Positions 8,093 to 16,827 are shown, counted from the stretch's first letter. The stretch is 64,000 nt of DNA from JAMXLG01 sp963765935 (GCA_963765935.1 CAVXXX010000001.1:1798001-1862000), one strand, 5' to 3'. Numbers and translations are program-made. Notes: generated by a model from the letters alone, not told the origin.

Positions 8093-9484
8093 CTACGAAG
8101 CGTTCGAGCGCCGAGGCGGGCCGTACGGCAGCGTGTCCGGCGAAATTCGCACGTCAGTCGTGATGGTAAACGGTTGGCCGGCGACCGGCTTGTACGTGAC
8201 TTCGACGAAAGATGCGTTCCATCCGTGCGCGACCGTGGGCGCCGGCGCGAGATATGCGTTGTCGCCGCTCTCTTTGAGGTTGGTGCTCGAGAACGCATTT
8301 CCGATCGTCTGCAGACGGAAATCGCGGGTGGCCGGGTTCGTTGCGCGCCAAACTTTCGCGCTGCCCGGCTGCTGCAGGTGAACGAGGATGGAGCCGTCGG
8401 CACGGTCTTGCCACGTAATGTTCGGAGGATGGGATCCGTGGATGAGCGACCGATAAAACGCGAGCAGCGTGCGAGCTTGCTCGGGGCGAGTGTTCTGGAG
8501 AGAATGGTCGCTATTCGGAACGTATCGTAAGTAATTGGTTCCCGGCAACGCGCTGTAGTAGAACTGTGAGGAGTCGGGCACGAAAAACTCGTCCCCAGTC
8601 GCATTGACGATCAGCTTCGGCATCGTTAGTCGCTCGCGATACGAGAACGGGTCTTCGATCTTGAGGAGTGCGTCCATCTGCGGCGTTCCAAGCCAATTGA
8701 AAATTCCAAGCTCCTCATAGGGCTGCCATGCTTGAGGCCAACGGCCGTACGTGCGATACGTATGTTCGACGGTGCGCGGCATATTGAGGACGTCGATCAC
8801 AATCGGAACGATGCCGGCGACGCGACGATCGACCGCAGCGGTCATCCACGTCGTCCATCCGCGCTTCGACGTACCGCCAACGACGAAGCGTTTGACGGTT
8901 ACGCCGCCTCCGCCGCGGTTGCAAAAATCCGACACGGCGTCCATTGCGCGCAGCACGCTTTTCGTCATTGGAAGACGGAGGGGCCAACTGTCATCTCCCG
9001 TGCGCAAATACTGCCGCCAGGAGTACGCGATGAGATCGTCTTCGGATCGCGGCTGCGTTTCGTCGGAAAATGTCAGCGGTTGATTCGGAACGCGATTTAC
9101 TTCACAGGTTACGGAATATGTCGCGAGGGACAGTACAACAAGATATCGCGGCGCCTTTGCCGGAGGAGCATCGTTTTTCGAACCACCGCCGACAACGATC
9201 GCCGCCATGTCCGTTCGCACGTCAGCCGGCTCAACGATCGTAATCCAATGTTTCCAAAGCGGCTGATCGACCTCGCGAACGCTTCGCCATTGCTGCGACG
9301 TGAGCTCGAGCACATACGCGCGATAACGTGGATCGTCGGTAATCGTGTTGATCAGACGGTAGCCGTACGACGCGTCGCCGTTATCGAGATAGCGTTCCAG
9401 CGGTGCGAGTGCGAGCAGCGCGGGTGCTGCAGCGGCGATCTTCAGGAACTCAAGGCGGGAAAAGCGCGGTGCACGCGAGTCCAT
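8093..9484 (-). CDS. PhoPQ-activated pathogenicity-related (PqaA-like) alpha/beta hydrolase
   Basis: A 463-residue exported protein of the PhoPQ-activated pathogenicity-related family. The N-terminus SRLEFLKIAAAAPALLALAP looks like a twin-arginine-type signal with one arginine. The nucleophile elbow is GGTSKRGWTTWM (Ser inside GTSKRG). The acid region is VNATGDEFFVPDSS and the catalytic His lies in NSDHSL, which is the order of an alpha/beta hydrolase triad. A C-terminal Ig-like domain follows. Family members have been linked to envelope or antimicrobial-peptide stress in enterics; the substrate is unknown. It starts a probable operon with the two downstream hypothetical genes. Confidence 0.85.
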   Translation of the reverse strand: MDSRAPRFSRLEFLKIAAAAPALLALAPLERYLDNGDASYGYRLINTITDDPRYRAYVLELTSQQWRSVREVDQPLWKHWITIVEPADVRTDMAAIVVGGGSKNDAPPAKAPRYLVVLSLATYSVTCEVNRVPNQPLTFSDETQPRSEDDLIAYSWRQYLRTGDDSWPLRLPMTKSVLRAMDAVSDFCNRGGGGVTVKRFVVGGTSKRGWTTWMTAAVDRRVAGIVPIVIDVLNMPRTVEHTYRTYGRWPQAWQPYEELGIFNWLGTPQMDALLKIEDPFSYRERLTMPKLIVNATGDEFFVPDSSQFYYSALPGTNYLRYVPNSDHSLQNTRPEQARTLLAFYRSLIHGSHPPNITWQDRADGSILVHLQQPGSAKVWRATNPATRDFRLQTIGNAFSSTNLKESGDNAYLAPAPTVAHGWNASFVEVTYKPVAGQPFTITTDVRISPDTLPYGPPRRSNAS

Positions 9485-9539
9485 CAGCAGGCGTTCCGCG
9501 GGCGCACATTCCCTCCGCTAGGACTGGTCAAAAACGAAG

Positions 9540-9567
9540 AAAGCCACTGCATGCTTGCAGCGGCTTT
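9540..9567 (-). terminator. Hairpin terminator behind kamA
   Basis: AAAGCC-A-CTGC, a 6-base loop, then GCAG-C-GGCTTT form a near-perfect 10-bp stem with one mismatch. On the minus strand it is followed within a few bases by GTTTTT. It lies 27 bases beyond the kamA stop and ahead of the PqaA-like gene. Confidence 0.7.
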
Positions 9568-9593
9568 CATTCGCGTATGTAAGGGTCAGCGTT

Positions 9594-10967
9594 TTAGGCG
9601 AGGACCAATTCGTCGGCGGCGTCGCCGGCCTTTTGCAGCGCTTCTGCGATCATTTGGTCGGCGATATCTTTCACGGCCCAACGCGCTTGCGCGGCCGGTG
9701 AAAGCTTGTCGATCGGATCGAAGTAGACGAAGGCTTTGCCTTTCTTGACGCTGGGTGCGGTGTAGACGCAGATGCCGTTCTCGCGATCGTAGTAATCGAA
9801 CGAGTGGATGTCGCGCTTACCACCGCCGCCGGGCGCGTCGCATATAAAGAGCGGTGTGTTGAAGCCGGCCGTGCTGCCGCGCACGAACTTCTCGATCTCG
9901 ACCGAGGTCTGGATCGTCGTGCGCAGTTCCTCGACGCCCTTGACCATATCGTGCATATAGACATAGTAGGGGTGCACGTTCACGTATTCGAGACGCTTCA
10001 CGAGAAGCTGCATACGCTCCGGCGTGTCATTCACACCGCGAATAAGCACCGACTGATTGCGCACGAGGATGCCCCGTTCAAAGAGCATTTGCATCGCCTT
10101 TTCCGTGATCCACGTGATTTCTTCGGGCGCGTTGAAGTGCGTGTGCAGCACGACATCTTTGCCCATCGTTCGTCCGCGTTCGACGATGGCCGTAAGCGCA
10201 TCGAGCCACGCCGTATCGGTGATGATCTTCATCGGCATGATCGCCGGGCCTTTGGTAGCAAAGCGCATGCGACGAATGTGTGGAATATCGAGCAGCGCGT
10301 TGCCGATCAGCGAGAGGTTCTTCGCGGGAAGCTGATACGTGTCGCCGCCGGAGATGACGATGTCTTCGAGTTCGGGGCGTTCGCTGATGTATTGGAACGC
10401 TTGTTCCCATTGCTTCGGCGTCTTTGCGAGGGCGACTTTATCGACGTTCTCCGTATCCGGTCCGATTGCGTAGCTGCGCGTGCAGAAGCGGCAGTATACC
10501 GGGCATGTATTGAGCGGAAGAAAGAGGGCCTTGTCGACGTAGCGGTGGACGAGTCCCGGAACCGGCGAGTCATCTTGTTCGTGCAGTGAATCGAGCGTAA
10601 GGCGCGGATGATCCGGCAAAAGCGTCGATGCGAGCGGAATGAATTGGCGGCGGATCGGGTCGTTGACCGGATCGTTCCAGTCGATCAGCGAGAGCGCGTA
10701 CGGCGAGACACGCACGGCCATCGGCGCAAGATGGAACCCTTGCTCGACGTCCTTAAAGAACTGCGGCGAACAGAGGTCCTTGATGGTCTCGAGCAGTTCT
10801 TGCGGCGTCTTTACCGCGTTCTTCTGCTGCCACAGATGATCGAGGAACGTCGGCTCGTCGATTTCGCTGTACGCGGCAACGTGACGCCAGAATTCGCCCT
10901 GCTTCAGATTCCGGTGTTCGAATTGCGACGGCGGCGCCGGCGGTTTGAGATGGTTGATCTCGCTCAT
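9594..10967 (-). CDS. kamA: Lysine 2,3-aminomutase
   Basis: A 457-residue radical-SAM/PLP enzyme converting L-lysine to L-beta-lysine. The 4Fe-4S cluster motif CxxxCxxC is C155, C159, C162 (CPVYCRFC). The PLP lysine is K384 in the family motif PGGGGK. GVNDTPERM and YYVYMHDMVKG retain aspartates at the positions that bind the lysine side-chain amine in characterised enzymes, favouring lysine over glutamate or EF-P as substrate. It starts 5 bases after the kdd stop and is the last gene of an lrp-kdd-kamA operon ended by the hairpin at 9540-9567. Length is normal. Confidence 0.9.
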   Translation of the reverse strand: MSEINHLKPPAPPSQFEHRNLKQGEFWRHVAAYSEIDEPTFLDHLWQQKNAVKTPQELLETIKDLCSPQFFKDVEQGFHLAPMAVRVSPYALSLIDWNDPVNDPIRRQFIPLASTLLPDHPRLTLDSLHEQDDSPVPGLVHRYVDKALFLPLNTCPVYCRFCTRSYAIGPDTENVDKVALAKTPKQWEQAFQYISERPELEDIVISGGDTYQLPAKNLSLIGNALLDIPHIRRMRFATKGPAIMPMKIITDTAWLDALTAIVERGRTMGKDVVLHTHFNAPEEITWITEKAMQMLFERGILVRNQSVLIRGVNDTPERMQLLVKRLEYVNVHPYYVYMHDMVKGVEELRTTIQTSVEIEKFVRGSTAGFNTPLFICDAPGGGGKRDIHSFDYYDRENGICVYTAPSVKKGKAFVYFDPIDKLSPAAQARWAVKDIADQMIAEALQKAGDAADELVLA

Positions 10968-10972
10968 GTGCT

Positions 10973-12037
10973 CTACCCTTTGCTCGCGTACTTCGCATCG
11001 AAGTACTGGTGGATGGGCGGATGATCGCGCAACGTTTGGAGCGCGATGTCGGCATGCCCCTTGGCATATCCGTTGCCGACGATCATGGTGACGTCTTTAC
11101 CGACGCCTTCGGCGCCGAGCGCGGCGGCCGTAAACGAGGTCGACATCGAGAAGAAATAGACGATTCCGTTTTGCTTCGTGCTCAGAATCGAGCCGAGTTC
11201 CGTGTTCGGGACATTGACGCAATTGATCGTGATGTCGGCAAGCTGCGGGGCGATGGCCGCAACTTTCTCGCTCACCTCGAGCGCATTACGCGCATCGGCC
11301 ACGACGAAGTGATCGACGAATCCGCTTTCTTTCAGCAGACGCGCCGCGGGCGTATCGTCCGACGGCGCAACGCCGATGACCGTGCCTTCGGAACCAACAC
11401 GTGTTTTTGCTTGCGCGCACGAGAGCATGCCGCTCTTTCCATCCGCGCCGATAACAACGACGGTGTGCCCTGTCTGGCAAAGGCGCTGCACTTGCGCGGG
11501 CGCGCCCGCAACATCGAGCACCGCGAGCGCGACGTTTTCGTCGATATCCGGCGGGAGCTTCGCCCACAATCCCGATTCGAACAGAATCGCTTTCCCGCGG
11601 ATCCAAATGCGTCCCGTCGCAACGTCGATACGCGTAATCGCTTCGATTTGCAACGGCGTGAGCGTGAGCGACACGAGCGACGCGATGCGATCTCCCGCTT
11701 TCAGATCGACTTTATCGCGCAGGGCTTCGCCGACTTTGAGAACGTAGCCGATGAACATGCCGCCGCTTCCGGTGACGGGGTTGTGCTGCTTGCCGCGCTC
11801 GTGCACGATACCGAGTACGTGTTCCTTGATCTTCGCTTCGTTGCCCTCGCACACGTCTGCGATCTGCTTGAACGAAGCCGAATCGATGTTCAGCACTTCG
11901 ACGTCGCAGAGAACCTCGTTCTCGAACGCGATCGGTGTGTTGTCGATCTTCCACGCGCTTTGCGGCATCGCGCCGGGCGGGTCGATGACGCGGTGCGTCC
12001 CGAGGGGATGAATTGTTCGTTCGAATGCAATGCTCAT
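10973..12037 (-). CDS. kdd: L-erythro-3,5-diaminohexanoate dehydrogenase
   Basis: A 354-residue NAD(P)-dependent enzyme of lysine fermentation, which oxidatively deaminates 3,5-diaminohexanoate to 5-amino-3-oxohexanoate. The nucleotide-binding loop reads VVIGADGKSGMLSCA (GxxGxxG type). N-terminal RVIDPPGAMPQSAWKIDN and the GSGGMFIGYV region are characteristic of the family. Start is ATG at 12037, overlapping the regulator's stop as ATGA; the frame stays open far upstream but without coding character. Pairing with kamA fits the lysine pathway. However, lysine 5,6-aminomutase (kamDE), which links the two reactions, is not in the window. Confidence 0.88.
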   Translation of the reverse strand: MSIAFERTIHPLGTHRVIDPPGAMPQSAWKIDNTPIAFENEVLCDVEVLNIDSASFKQIADVCEGNEAKIKEHVLGIVHERGKQHNPVTGSGGMFIGYVLKVGEALRDKVDLKAGDRIASLVSLTLTPLQIEAITRIDVATGRIWIRGKAILFESGLWAKLPPDIDENVALAVLDVAGAPAQVQRLCQTGHTVVVIGADGKSGMLSCAQAKTRVGSEGTVIGVAPSDDTPAARLLKESGFVDHFVVADARNALEVSEKVAAIAPQLADITINCVNVPNTELGSILSTKQNGIVYFFSMSTSFTAAALGAEGVGKDVTMIVGNGYAKGHADIALQTLRDHPPIHQYFDAKYASKG

Positions 12038-12504
12038 GAGGTAACCGAGATGCCTCCGCGATCGAACGGCGTCGTCAGCACGATCGTCGTCTTCGTGCGC
12101 GCCATGCCGGGCATCGATTTGAGGCGTCCAAGGAGATCGTCGAGGTGTTCCGTCGAGCGCGTGACGATCTTGCACATGAATGTTTCCTCGCCCGCGACGG
12201 AGTGTATCTCGCAGACTTCCGGCATCGCGGAGAGCGCGCGCGTGAAGTCGTCGTACACGCAGTCGGGTGAGGTGTAGCAGCTCACGAAGGCAACGAGTTC
12301 GAGACCGAGCCGCTTGCCGTTGAGCTGGGCCGCGTAACCGCGAATATGTCCGCGCTGTTCGAGGCGTTTGACGCGATCGTGCACGGCGGGCGGTTTGAGG
12401 CCGACGATTGCGCCGAGTTCGGCGAACGTCGAACGGGCGTTGCGCTGCAACGCTTCCAGGATTTGTATGTCGAGCTCGTCGAGTTCGTCGTTTGCTACTA
12501 TCAT
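12034..12504 (-). CDS. Lrp/AsnC-family transcriptional regulator
   Basis: The product has 156 residues from ATG at 12504, with a GTGGGA-like site 5 bases upstream; a GTG at 12513 would add three residues. The N-terminal winged helix-turn-helix (LDELDIQILEALQRNARSTF, then KPPAVHDRVKRLEQRGHI) is followed by the RAM/AsnC ligand domain (ALSAMPEVCEIHSVAGEETF). Such regulators sense amino acids. Its position as first gene of an operon with kdd and kamA, coupled by ATGA, suggests it senses lysine or a derivative and controls this operon. The tandem hairpins at 12581-12646 lie upstream. Confidence 0.85.
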   Translation of the reverse strand: MIVANDELDELDIQILEALQRNARSTFAELGAIVGLKPPAVHDRVKRLEQRGHIRGYAAQLNGKRLGLELVAFVSCYTSPDCVYDDFTRALSAMPEVCEIHSVAGEETFMCKIVTRSTEHLDDLLGRLKSMPGMARTKTTIVLTTPFDRGGISVTS

Positions 12505-12580
12505 TCGTCCCACCAGCGAGTTTTAGCCGCATCCATTCGGCCAACTGACTATAGCACCCCTGATTTATTCGGGCAAGGGT

Positions 12581-12646
12581 GGGCTCGCGCACGGCGAGCC
12601 CGGGGCTCGCGCACGGCGAGCCCGGGGCTCGCGCACGGCGAGCCCG
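12581..12646. repeat. Three tandem 22-bp palindromic repeats
   Basis: Three perfect copies of a 22-base unit (12581-12602, 12603-12624, 12625-12646). Each unit is a perfect hairpin: GGGCTCGC, 5-base loop GCACG, GCGAGCCC. They lie between the divergent Lrp gene and the binding-protein gene, 65 bases before the latter's start. There is no spacer between units, so this is not a CRISPR array. It could be a REP-like element, an attenuator or a protein-binding array. Confidence 0.85.
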
Positions 12647-12711
12647 GGACCCTACGGCGTTTTCCTCGCCACGCCGAAGAAAACGCCTCCGGGTTCCCGA
12701 AGCCGGGGTCG

Positions 12712-14313
12712 ATGCGACGACCGCTGCTTGCGCTGCTCGGGGTCTTCATTCTCGCCGGCTGCCGAATCTCGGTGGGCTCGAACAATGTCTTCAGCGCCGA
12801 CTCGGTGCGCTTCGACCTTGCGGCCGATCCTGCGTCGCTGAACCCGCTATTCTTGCATCCCGATGCTGCCTCGGTCGAGCAACAGGTCGCCCGCCTGTCC
12901 TTCGAGCCGTTCATCGATCTTGATGCGGCCGGCCGGCCCGTCCCCGCGTTGCTCGACCGGATTCCGACGATCGAGAACGGCGGCTTGAGCGCCGATGGCC
13001 GAACCATTACGTACCACTTGCGTCGCGACGTGCGTTGGAGCGATGGCCCGGCCGTGACGAGTGACGACGTCCTATACACGCTTCACGCGATTCTCGATCC
13101 GCGCAATCCCGTGCGCTCGCGCGAGGGATACGATCTCATCGATCGTGCGACCGCGCCCAATGCGCGTACGGTCGTCTTCCATTTACGCCGCGCCTGGGCA
13201 CCCGCCGTGATGACGTACTTTTCGTATGGAACGTCGCCGCAGTTCGTTCTTCCGGCGCACGTTTTACGCAAACAAGAACCGCTCGCGCAAGCAGCGTTCA
13301 ACGCCGCGCCGGCGGTTGGCGACGGTCCGTTTCTTTTCCGATCGTGGAGACACGGCGACGCGCTCTACTACGAACGCAATCCACACTATTGGCGCGGTCC
13401 CGCAAAAGCAGAAGGATTGTACGTGCGCGTTGCGCCGGACCCTTCGACGAATCTCCTGATGCTGCAATCGGGAACGCTGGATTGGAATCTCATCGCGCCG
13501 GCGCAATATCAGATCGTTGCTCGCGATTCGCACGTACGGTTCGTCACCACGCCGACGGCGGTCGTTGCTGCACTCGTGATGAATACCTCGCACGCGCCAC
13601 TCGACGATGCGAACGTACGCCGTGCGATCGCGATGTCGGTCGATCGTGACGGGATCAGCAAGAAGATCACGCTCGCGAAGTACCCCGTGACGAACATGCT
13701 GCAGCCGCAGTTTTCTTGGGCCTACGATCCGTCGATTCGCGAGCCGGGATACGATCCGCACGCAGCTGATGCGTTGCTGGACGCCGCTGGATGGCGGCGC
13801 GGACCGGACGGCATGCGCCATCGTAACGGCGCGCCGCTGCATTTTACCTACGTCCAATTTCCCGAATCGATGACAGGCGTGCGCGTTGCAACGTCGGTGC
13901 AAGCGTCGCTGCGCGAACGTGGCATCGATGTCACGATCAAGAGCGTAAGCAACGCGCAGCTCTTTCTTCCGAAGAGCGGGACGCTTGCGGGCGGCGGCTT
14001 CGATCTCGCTTACGTGCCGTTCACGATGGGCGCGGATCCTGATGATGCATACGTGCTTTCCTGCAACGGCACGTCGAACTACATGCGGTGGTGCGACCAT
14101 CGCGTCGATGCACTCGAAGCGCGCGCCATCGCCTCCGTGTCGCAAAGCGAGCGTAAGGCACTGTATGGGAACATCGCGCGGATCGTGGCGCGGGACGTTC
14201 CGCTGCTCTATCTCTTCAACGCAAACTATATCTACGCGTATCGCGACCGGCTGAGCGGGTTTGCGCCGAACGCGTTTTTGCCGACATGGAATGCGTGGGC
14301 ATGGAAGATTTAG
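12712..14313 (+). CDS. ABC transporter substrate-binding lipoprotein (peptide/nickel type, SBP family 5)
   Basis: A 533-residue extracytoplasmic solute-binding lipoprotein. The signal peptide ends in a lipobox LAGC with Cys17 as the acylation site; this fixes the ATG at 12712. Hallmarks of family 5 follow: DLAADPASLNPLF, ADGRTITYHLRRDVRWSDG, DDVLYTLHAILDP, FLFRSWRHGDALYYERNPHY and RRAIAMSVDRDGI. The usual ligands are oligopeptides, dipeptides or nickel complexes; the sequence does not say which. No permease or ATPase genes are adjacent, so the transporter partners must be elsewhere. It overlaps the following gene. Confidence 0.88.
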   Translation: MRRPLLALLGVFILAGCRISVGSNNVFSADSVRFDLAADPASLNPLFLHPDAASVEQQVARLSFEPFIDLDAAGRPVPALLDRIPTIENGGLSADGRTITYHLRRDVRWSDGPAVTSDDVLYTLHAILDPRNPVRSREGYDLIDRATAPNARTVVFHLRRAWAPAVMTYFSYGTSPQFVLPAHVLRKQEPLAQAAFNAAPAVGDGPFLFRSWRHGDALYYERNPHYWRGPAKAEGLYVRVAPDPSTNLLMLQSGTLDWNLIAPAQYQIVARDSHVRFVTTPTAVVAALVMNTSHAPLDDANVRRAIAMSVDRDGISKKITLAKYPVTNMLQPQFSWAYDPSIREPGYDPHAADALLDAAGWRRGPDGMRHRNGAPLHFTYVQFPESMTGVRVATSVQASLRERGIDVTIKSVSNAQLFLPKSGTLAGGGFDLAYVPFTMGADPDDAYVLSCNGTSNYMRWCDHRVDALEARAIASVSQSERKALYGNIARIVARDVPLLYLFNANYIYAYRDRLSGFAPNAFLPTWNAWAWKI

Positions 14314-15719
14314 CGGCGCGTCGCGTCGCCGTCGTGTGCGTCCACGGCGTCGCGCCGCATCCGCGGTACGAATTTCAAGATCAAGTGTCGGGGTTGCTCT
14401 GCGATCATCTCAATGATGCGTGCGGTAACGCCGGCGCGTGGGTTATCGACGTCGTCAATCCCGGAAACATGCTCGATCATGGCAGTGAAGAGCCGCTGCC
14501 GACCATCAGCCGCGTGCACCGGCGCAGCGATGAAGATCCGACGTCGCCGGACGGCAGCTTCTTCGACGTCATCGAAGCCTACTGGAGTCCGATTTCCAAG
14601 GGCGGAACGAACTGGCTTTGGGTGGTCAATTGGATCCTCAAAGTCGTCTTCGTCCCGCTCAATACGACCGCCAGTTATAACGCAACGTGGCAGAAGCAAT
14701 TCTTCGACTATGGCTACATCGGCGGCGCGTTATTCTTGGCGTTTGCGCTGTTTTTCATCTCGCTCACGGCGGTCTGGCAATCGTTCGTTCGCGTATTGAC
14801 CGTTACGGGCCTCATCAAGAACACGAGTGCCAACGACATCATCAATACGCTCAACGCAAACGCAAATGTGCCCGGATTTGTCCCGATCAAGATCGGCGTT
14901 TGGCTCTTTGTCGGCATCATCGGCGGATTTTTGATCGGACAAGCGCTCTCGGCGATTTGGAAGCTCGTCGTCCAACGCCGCGCACTTCGCAACAATCCGA
15001 AGGCGATCTGGCATCGGGTGATCGCGATCGTCGTGCTGGTCGCGCTCGGCGGAGCCTGTATTAGCGCGATGGCGCTCGCGAAATTCCCGAACGGCGTACT
15101 GGGATGGCAAGGCGTGACGTTCCTGATTCTGATCTTCGTTGCGTTCCAACTGGGGTACGCGCTGCTCATTGGATTCATGGTGGGATTCTTTGGCGACGCA
15201 CAAATCTACACGACGCGCGACGAAAACGACTCACGCTTCTATGAGATGCGCGACCGGATCTTAGACGTAACCGTTGAAGCGATAATGCGGGCGGTCTCGC
15301 CGCAGCTCAACGGCGGACGCCGCTACGACCGCGTGATCGTACTCGCGCACAGTCTCGGAGCGACGATTGCGATGGACGCGCTAACGCGACTCTATCAACT
15401 CTCGCTGCAAGGGGCGGTGACGCGCGAAGAATTCGACCGCATTCGTGCCTTTATCACCGCAGGATCGTCGCTCGAGAAGACACGGTATTTCTTCGATGTG
15501 TCCGGCGCGACGCCGACCGCTTCATTCGAACATTGGCGTAACGATGCATACGGTACGATCTTCACGCGCAATCCGAAGACGCTCGATCGACCGAACGGCC
15601 ACGGCGTCTTTTGGATCAACTACTGGTACTTTCAGGATCCGTTGTGCAACGAAATCCGCTCGTACCGTTCGTACCTGAAGCCCGGCGAATCGATGGAAGC
15701 CGTCACGCGCGATACATGA
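14301..15719 (+). CDS. Membrane-embedded alpha/beta-hydrolase-like protein, frame-broken at the 3' end
   Basis: The product has 472 residues from ATG at 14301 (ATG at 14286 is an alternative). An N-terminal hydrolase strand VAVVCVHGVAPHP is followed by an insert of four or more membrane helices (about residues 140-290). The nucleophile elbow VIVLAHSLGATIAMDAL then carries the probable catalytic Ser, and TAGSSLEKTRYFF follows. The frame stops with TGA after MEAVTRDT. The next frame continues as AIHEEREGQAEWMDGSGG and onward to 15936, suggesting a single-base break. It overlaps the binding-protein gene by 13 bases. Substrate unknown; possibly a lipase-like enzyme facing the membrane. Confidence 0.7.
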   Translation: MEDLAARRVAVVCVHGVAPHPRYEFQDQVSGLLCDHLNDACGNAGAWVIDVVNPGNMLDHGSEEPLPTISRVHRRSDEDPTSPDGSFFDVIEAYWSPISKGGTNWLWVVNWILKVVFVPLNTTASYNATWQKQFFDYGYIGGALFLAFALFFISLTAVWQSFVRVLTVTGLIKNTSANDIINTLNANANVPGFVPIKIGVWLFVGIIGGFLIGQALSAIWKLVVQRRALRNNPKAIWHRVIAIVVLVALGGACISAMALAKFPNGVLGWQGVTFLILIFVAFQLGYALLIGFMVGFFGDAQIYTTRDENDSRFYEMRDRILDVTVEAIMRAVSPQLNGGRRYDRVIVLAHSLGATIAMDALTRLYQLSLQGAVTREEFDRIRAFITAGSSLEKTRYFFDVSGATPTASFEHWRNDAYGTIFTRNPKTLDRPNGHGVFWINYWYFQDPLCNEIRSYRSYLKPGESMEAVTRDT

Positions 15720-15744
15720 AGAGCGTGAAGGTCAAGCGGAGTGG

Positions 15745-15936
15745 ATGGACGGCTCCGGCGGACGGGCGATTTGCTGGAACGAACGCGGATACAAATACAT
15801 GACGTTGACGCACTGGCTGTTGCACTCCGACTACTTGAACGATCCCTGGTTTTGGCGATCGTCAAAGCGAAAGGGAAAAGACCACGTTGGGGCGCTCGAC
15901 GTCATCACGAGCCACGTAGAAGGAGTACGCGATTGA
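15745..15936 (+). pseudogene. Probable displaced C-terminus of the preceding hydrolase
   Basis: 63 codons from ATG at 15745 contain CWNERGYKYMTLTHWLLHSD and YLNDPWFWRS, ending in TGA at 15936. The frame is open upstream across the stop of the preceding gene. The tryptophan-rich, His-Ser-Asp content looks like a domain end rather than a free miniprotein. I infer it was the C-terminus of the 14301-15719 product, separated by a one-base frame change near 15710-15720. Alternatively it is a separate short gene; GCGGAG lies a few bases upstream. Its stop overlaps the next TTG start. Confidence 0.5.
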
Positions 15937-16439
15937 TCGCCGGCGACATCATCAAGTTCATCTCCTCGAATTTCTTCCTCATCTTTTTGATCGTCGCAAT
16001 CGCTACGTCCGTCGCAAAAATCCGCCGGGCCCGCATTCGGCGCCGGCCGATCAGCAATTCATACGTCCTCTGGGGCGAGCTGTTGTTCTACGTTTACGGC
16101 TTAGCAACGATCTACAGCGGAGTTCTCCACGCGTACGCCGGCCCGATGGTTGCGACAGCCATCGGCTGGCAGAACAGTCCGTTTCAGTACGAGCTTGGGT
16201 GGTTCGAAATCGGCTACGGAGCGACCGCGCTGCTCTCATTGTGGCGTGGATATCAATTTCGCTTGGCGGTGACGCTGCCGTATTCGATCTTCCTGCTCGC
16301 CGCCGCAGCACAGCATATCGACCAAATGCAGCGTCGGCACAACTATGCGCCGAATAACGCGGGATTGATTCTGTGGCTCGGCGACATCGCGATTCCGCTC
16401 GTCGTCTTGCTGTTATCGTGGATGGCGCGACATGAATGA
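15933..16439 (+). CDS. Conserved membrane protein (DUF6790-like)
   Basis: The product has 168 residues from TTG at 15933, chosen because AAGGAG lies 7 bases upstream and the codon overlaps the preceding TGA. There are four or five transmembrane helices: N-terminal FLIFLIVAIATSV, then LLFYVYGLATIYSGVLHAYA, the YGATALLSLW region, LPYSIFLLAAAAQHI and IAIPLVVLLLSWM. The pattern resembles small conserved inner-membrane proteins grouped as DUF6790 (from memory). Its stop overlaps the start of the NTF2-like gene, so the three genes form a tight operon. Function unknown. Confidence 0.65.
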   Translation: MIAGDIIKFISSNFFLIFLIVAIATSVAKIRRARIRRRPISNSYVLWGELLFYVYGLATIYSGVLHAYAGPMVATAIGWQNSPFQYELGWFEIGYGATALLSLWRGYQFRLAVTLPYSIFLLAAAAQHIDQMQRRHNYAPNNAGLILWLGDIAIPLVVLLLSWMARHE

Positions 16440-16827
16440 ATCGCCTGAGTCCGTGCTTTCGAGTCTCGCTGCAGCTTGGCAGAGTGCCGATGTCGAGCGA
16501 GTTCGCCGCGAGATCGGCAAACTGTATTCCGACAACGCGGTAATCGCGATGATGGATGGAACGCGTACGGCGAAGGGCCGCGATGCGATCGTCAGCAGTT
16601 ACGAGACGTTCGCGCGCGATGCGAAATTGGTCGAGTCCAAAGTTCGCGAACCGGTGATCGACCGCTTCGACCGGATTGCGGTCGCTACCGTGAAATGGTC
16701 GATGACCTACGAATTCGGCGGCACGCGATCGAGCGAGACGGGCCGGGACGTCTACGTGTTACACCGGGATGGTCAGTTTTGGAAAATCTGTTGGCGCGAG
16801 TGCGCGCCGGAACTCACTCAGGCATGA
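16432..16827 (+). CDS. NTF2-like (SnoaL-type) protein
   Basis: A 131-residue cytoplasmic protein with the cone-shaped NTF2 fold pattern. An N-terminal helix (VLSSLAAAWQSADVERVRRE) leads to LYSDNAVIAMMDGTRTAKGR, a helix (AIVSSYETFARDA) and C-terminal strands (VKWSMTYEFGG, RDVYVLHRDGQFWKICW). Members are often small isomerases, ligand pockets or stress proteins, and no catalytic set stands out here. It overlaps the membrane protein gene by 8 bases and the convergent hpnI gene by 10 bases. Confidence 0.75.
   Translation: MNESPESVLSSLAAAWQSADVERVRREIGKLYSDNAVIAMMDGTRTAKGRDAIVSSYETFARDAKLVESKVREPVIDRFDRIAVATVKWSMTYEFGGTRSSETGRDVYVLHRDGQFWKICWRECAPELTQA

Noticed and set aside
9804..10589. 261-codon plus-strand frame
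   Set aside because: It is antisense to kamA, whose cluster and PLP motifs are on the minus strand; composition is Arg/His-rich shadow sequence.
12038..12592. N-terminal extension of the kdd frame (about 185 codons)
   Set aside because: It is Arg-rich and overlaps the Lrp gene in another frame; the family N-terminus begins at ATG 12037.
12581..12646. Tandem repeats as a CRISPR array
   Set aside because: The three units are contiguous with no spacers and each is self-palindromic; no cas genes lie nearby.
13264..14145. 293-codon minus-strand frame
   Set aside because: It is antisense to the binding-protein gene and Arg/His-rich, typical of high-GC shadow frames.
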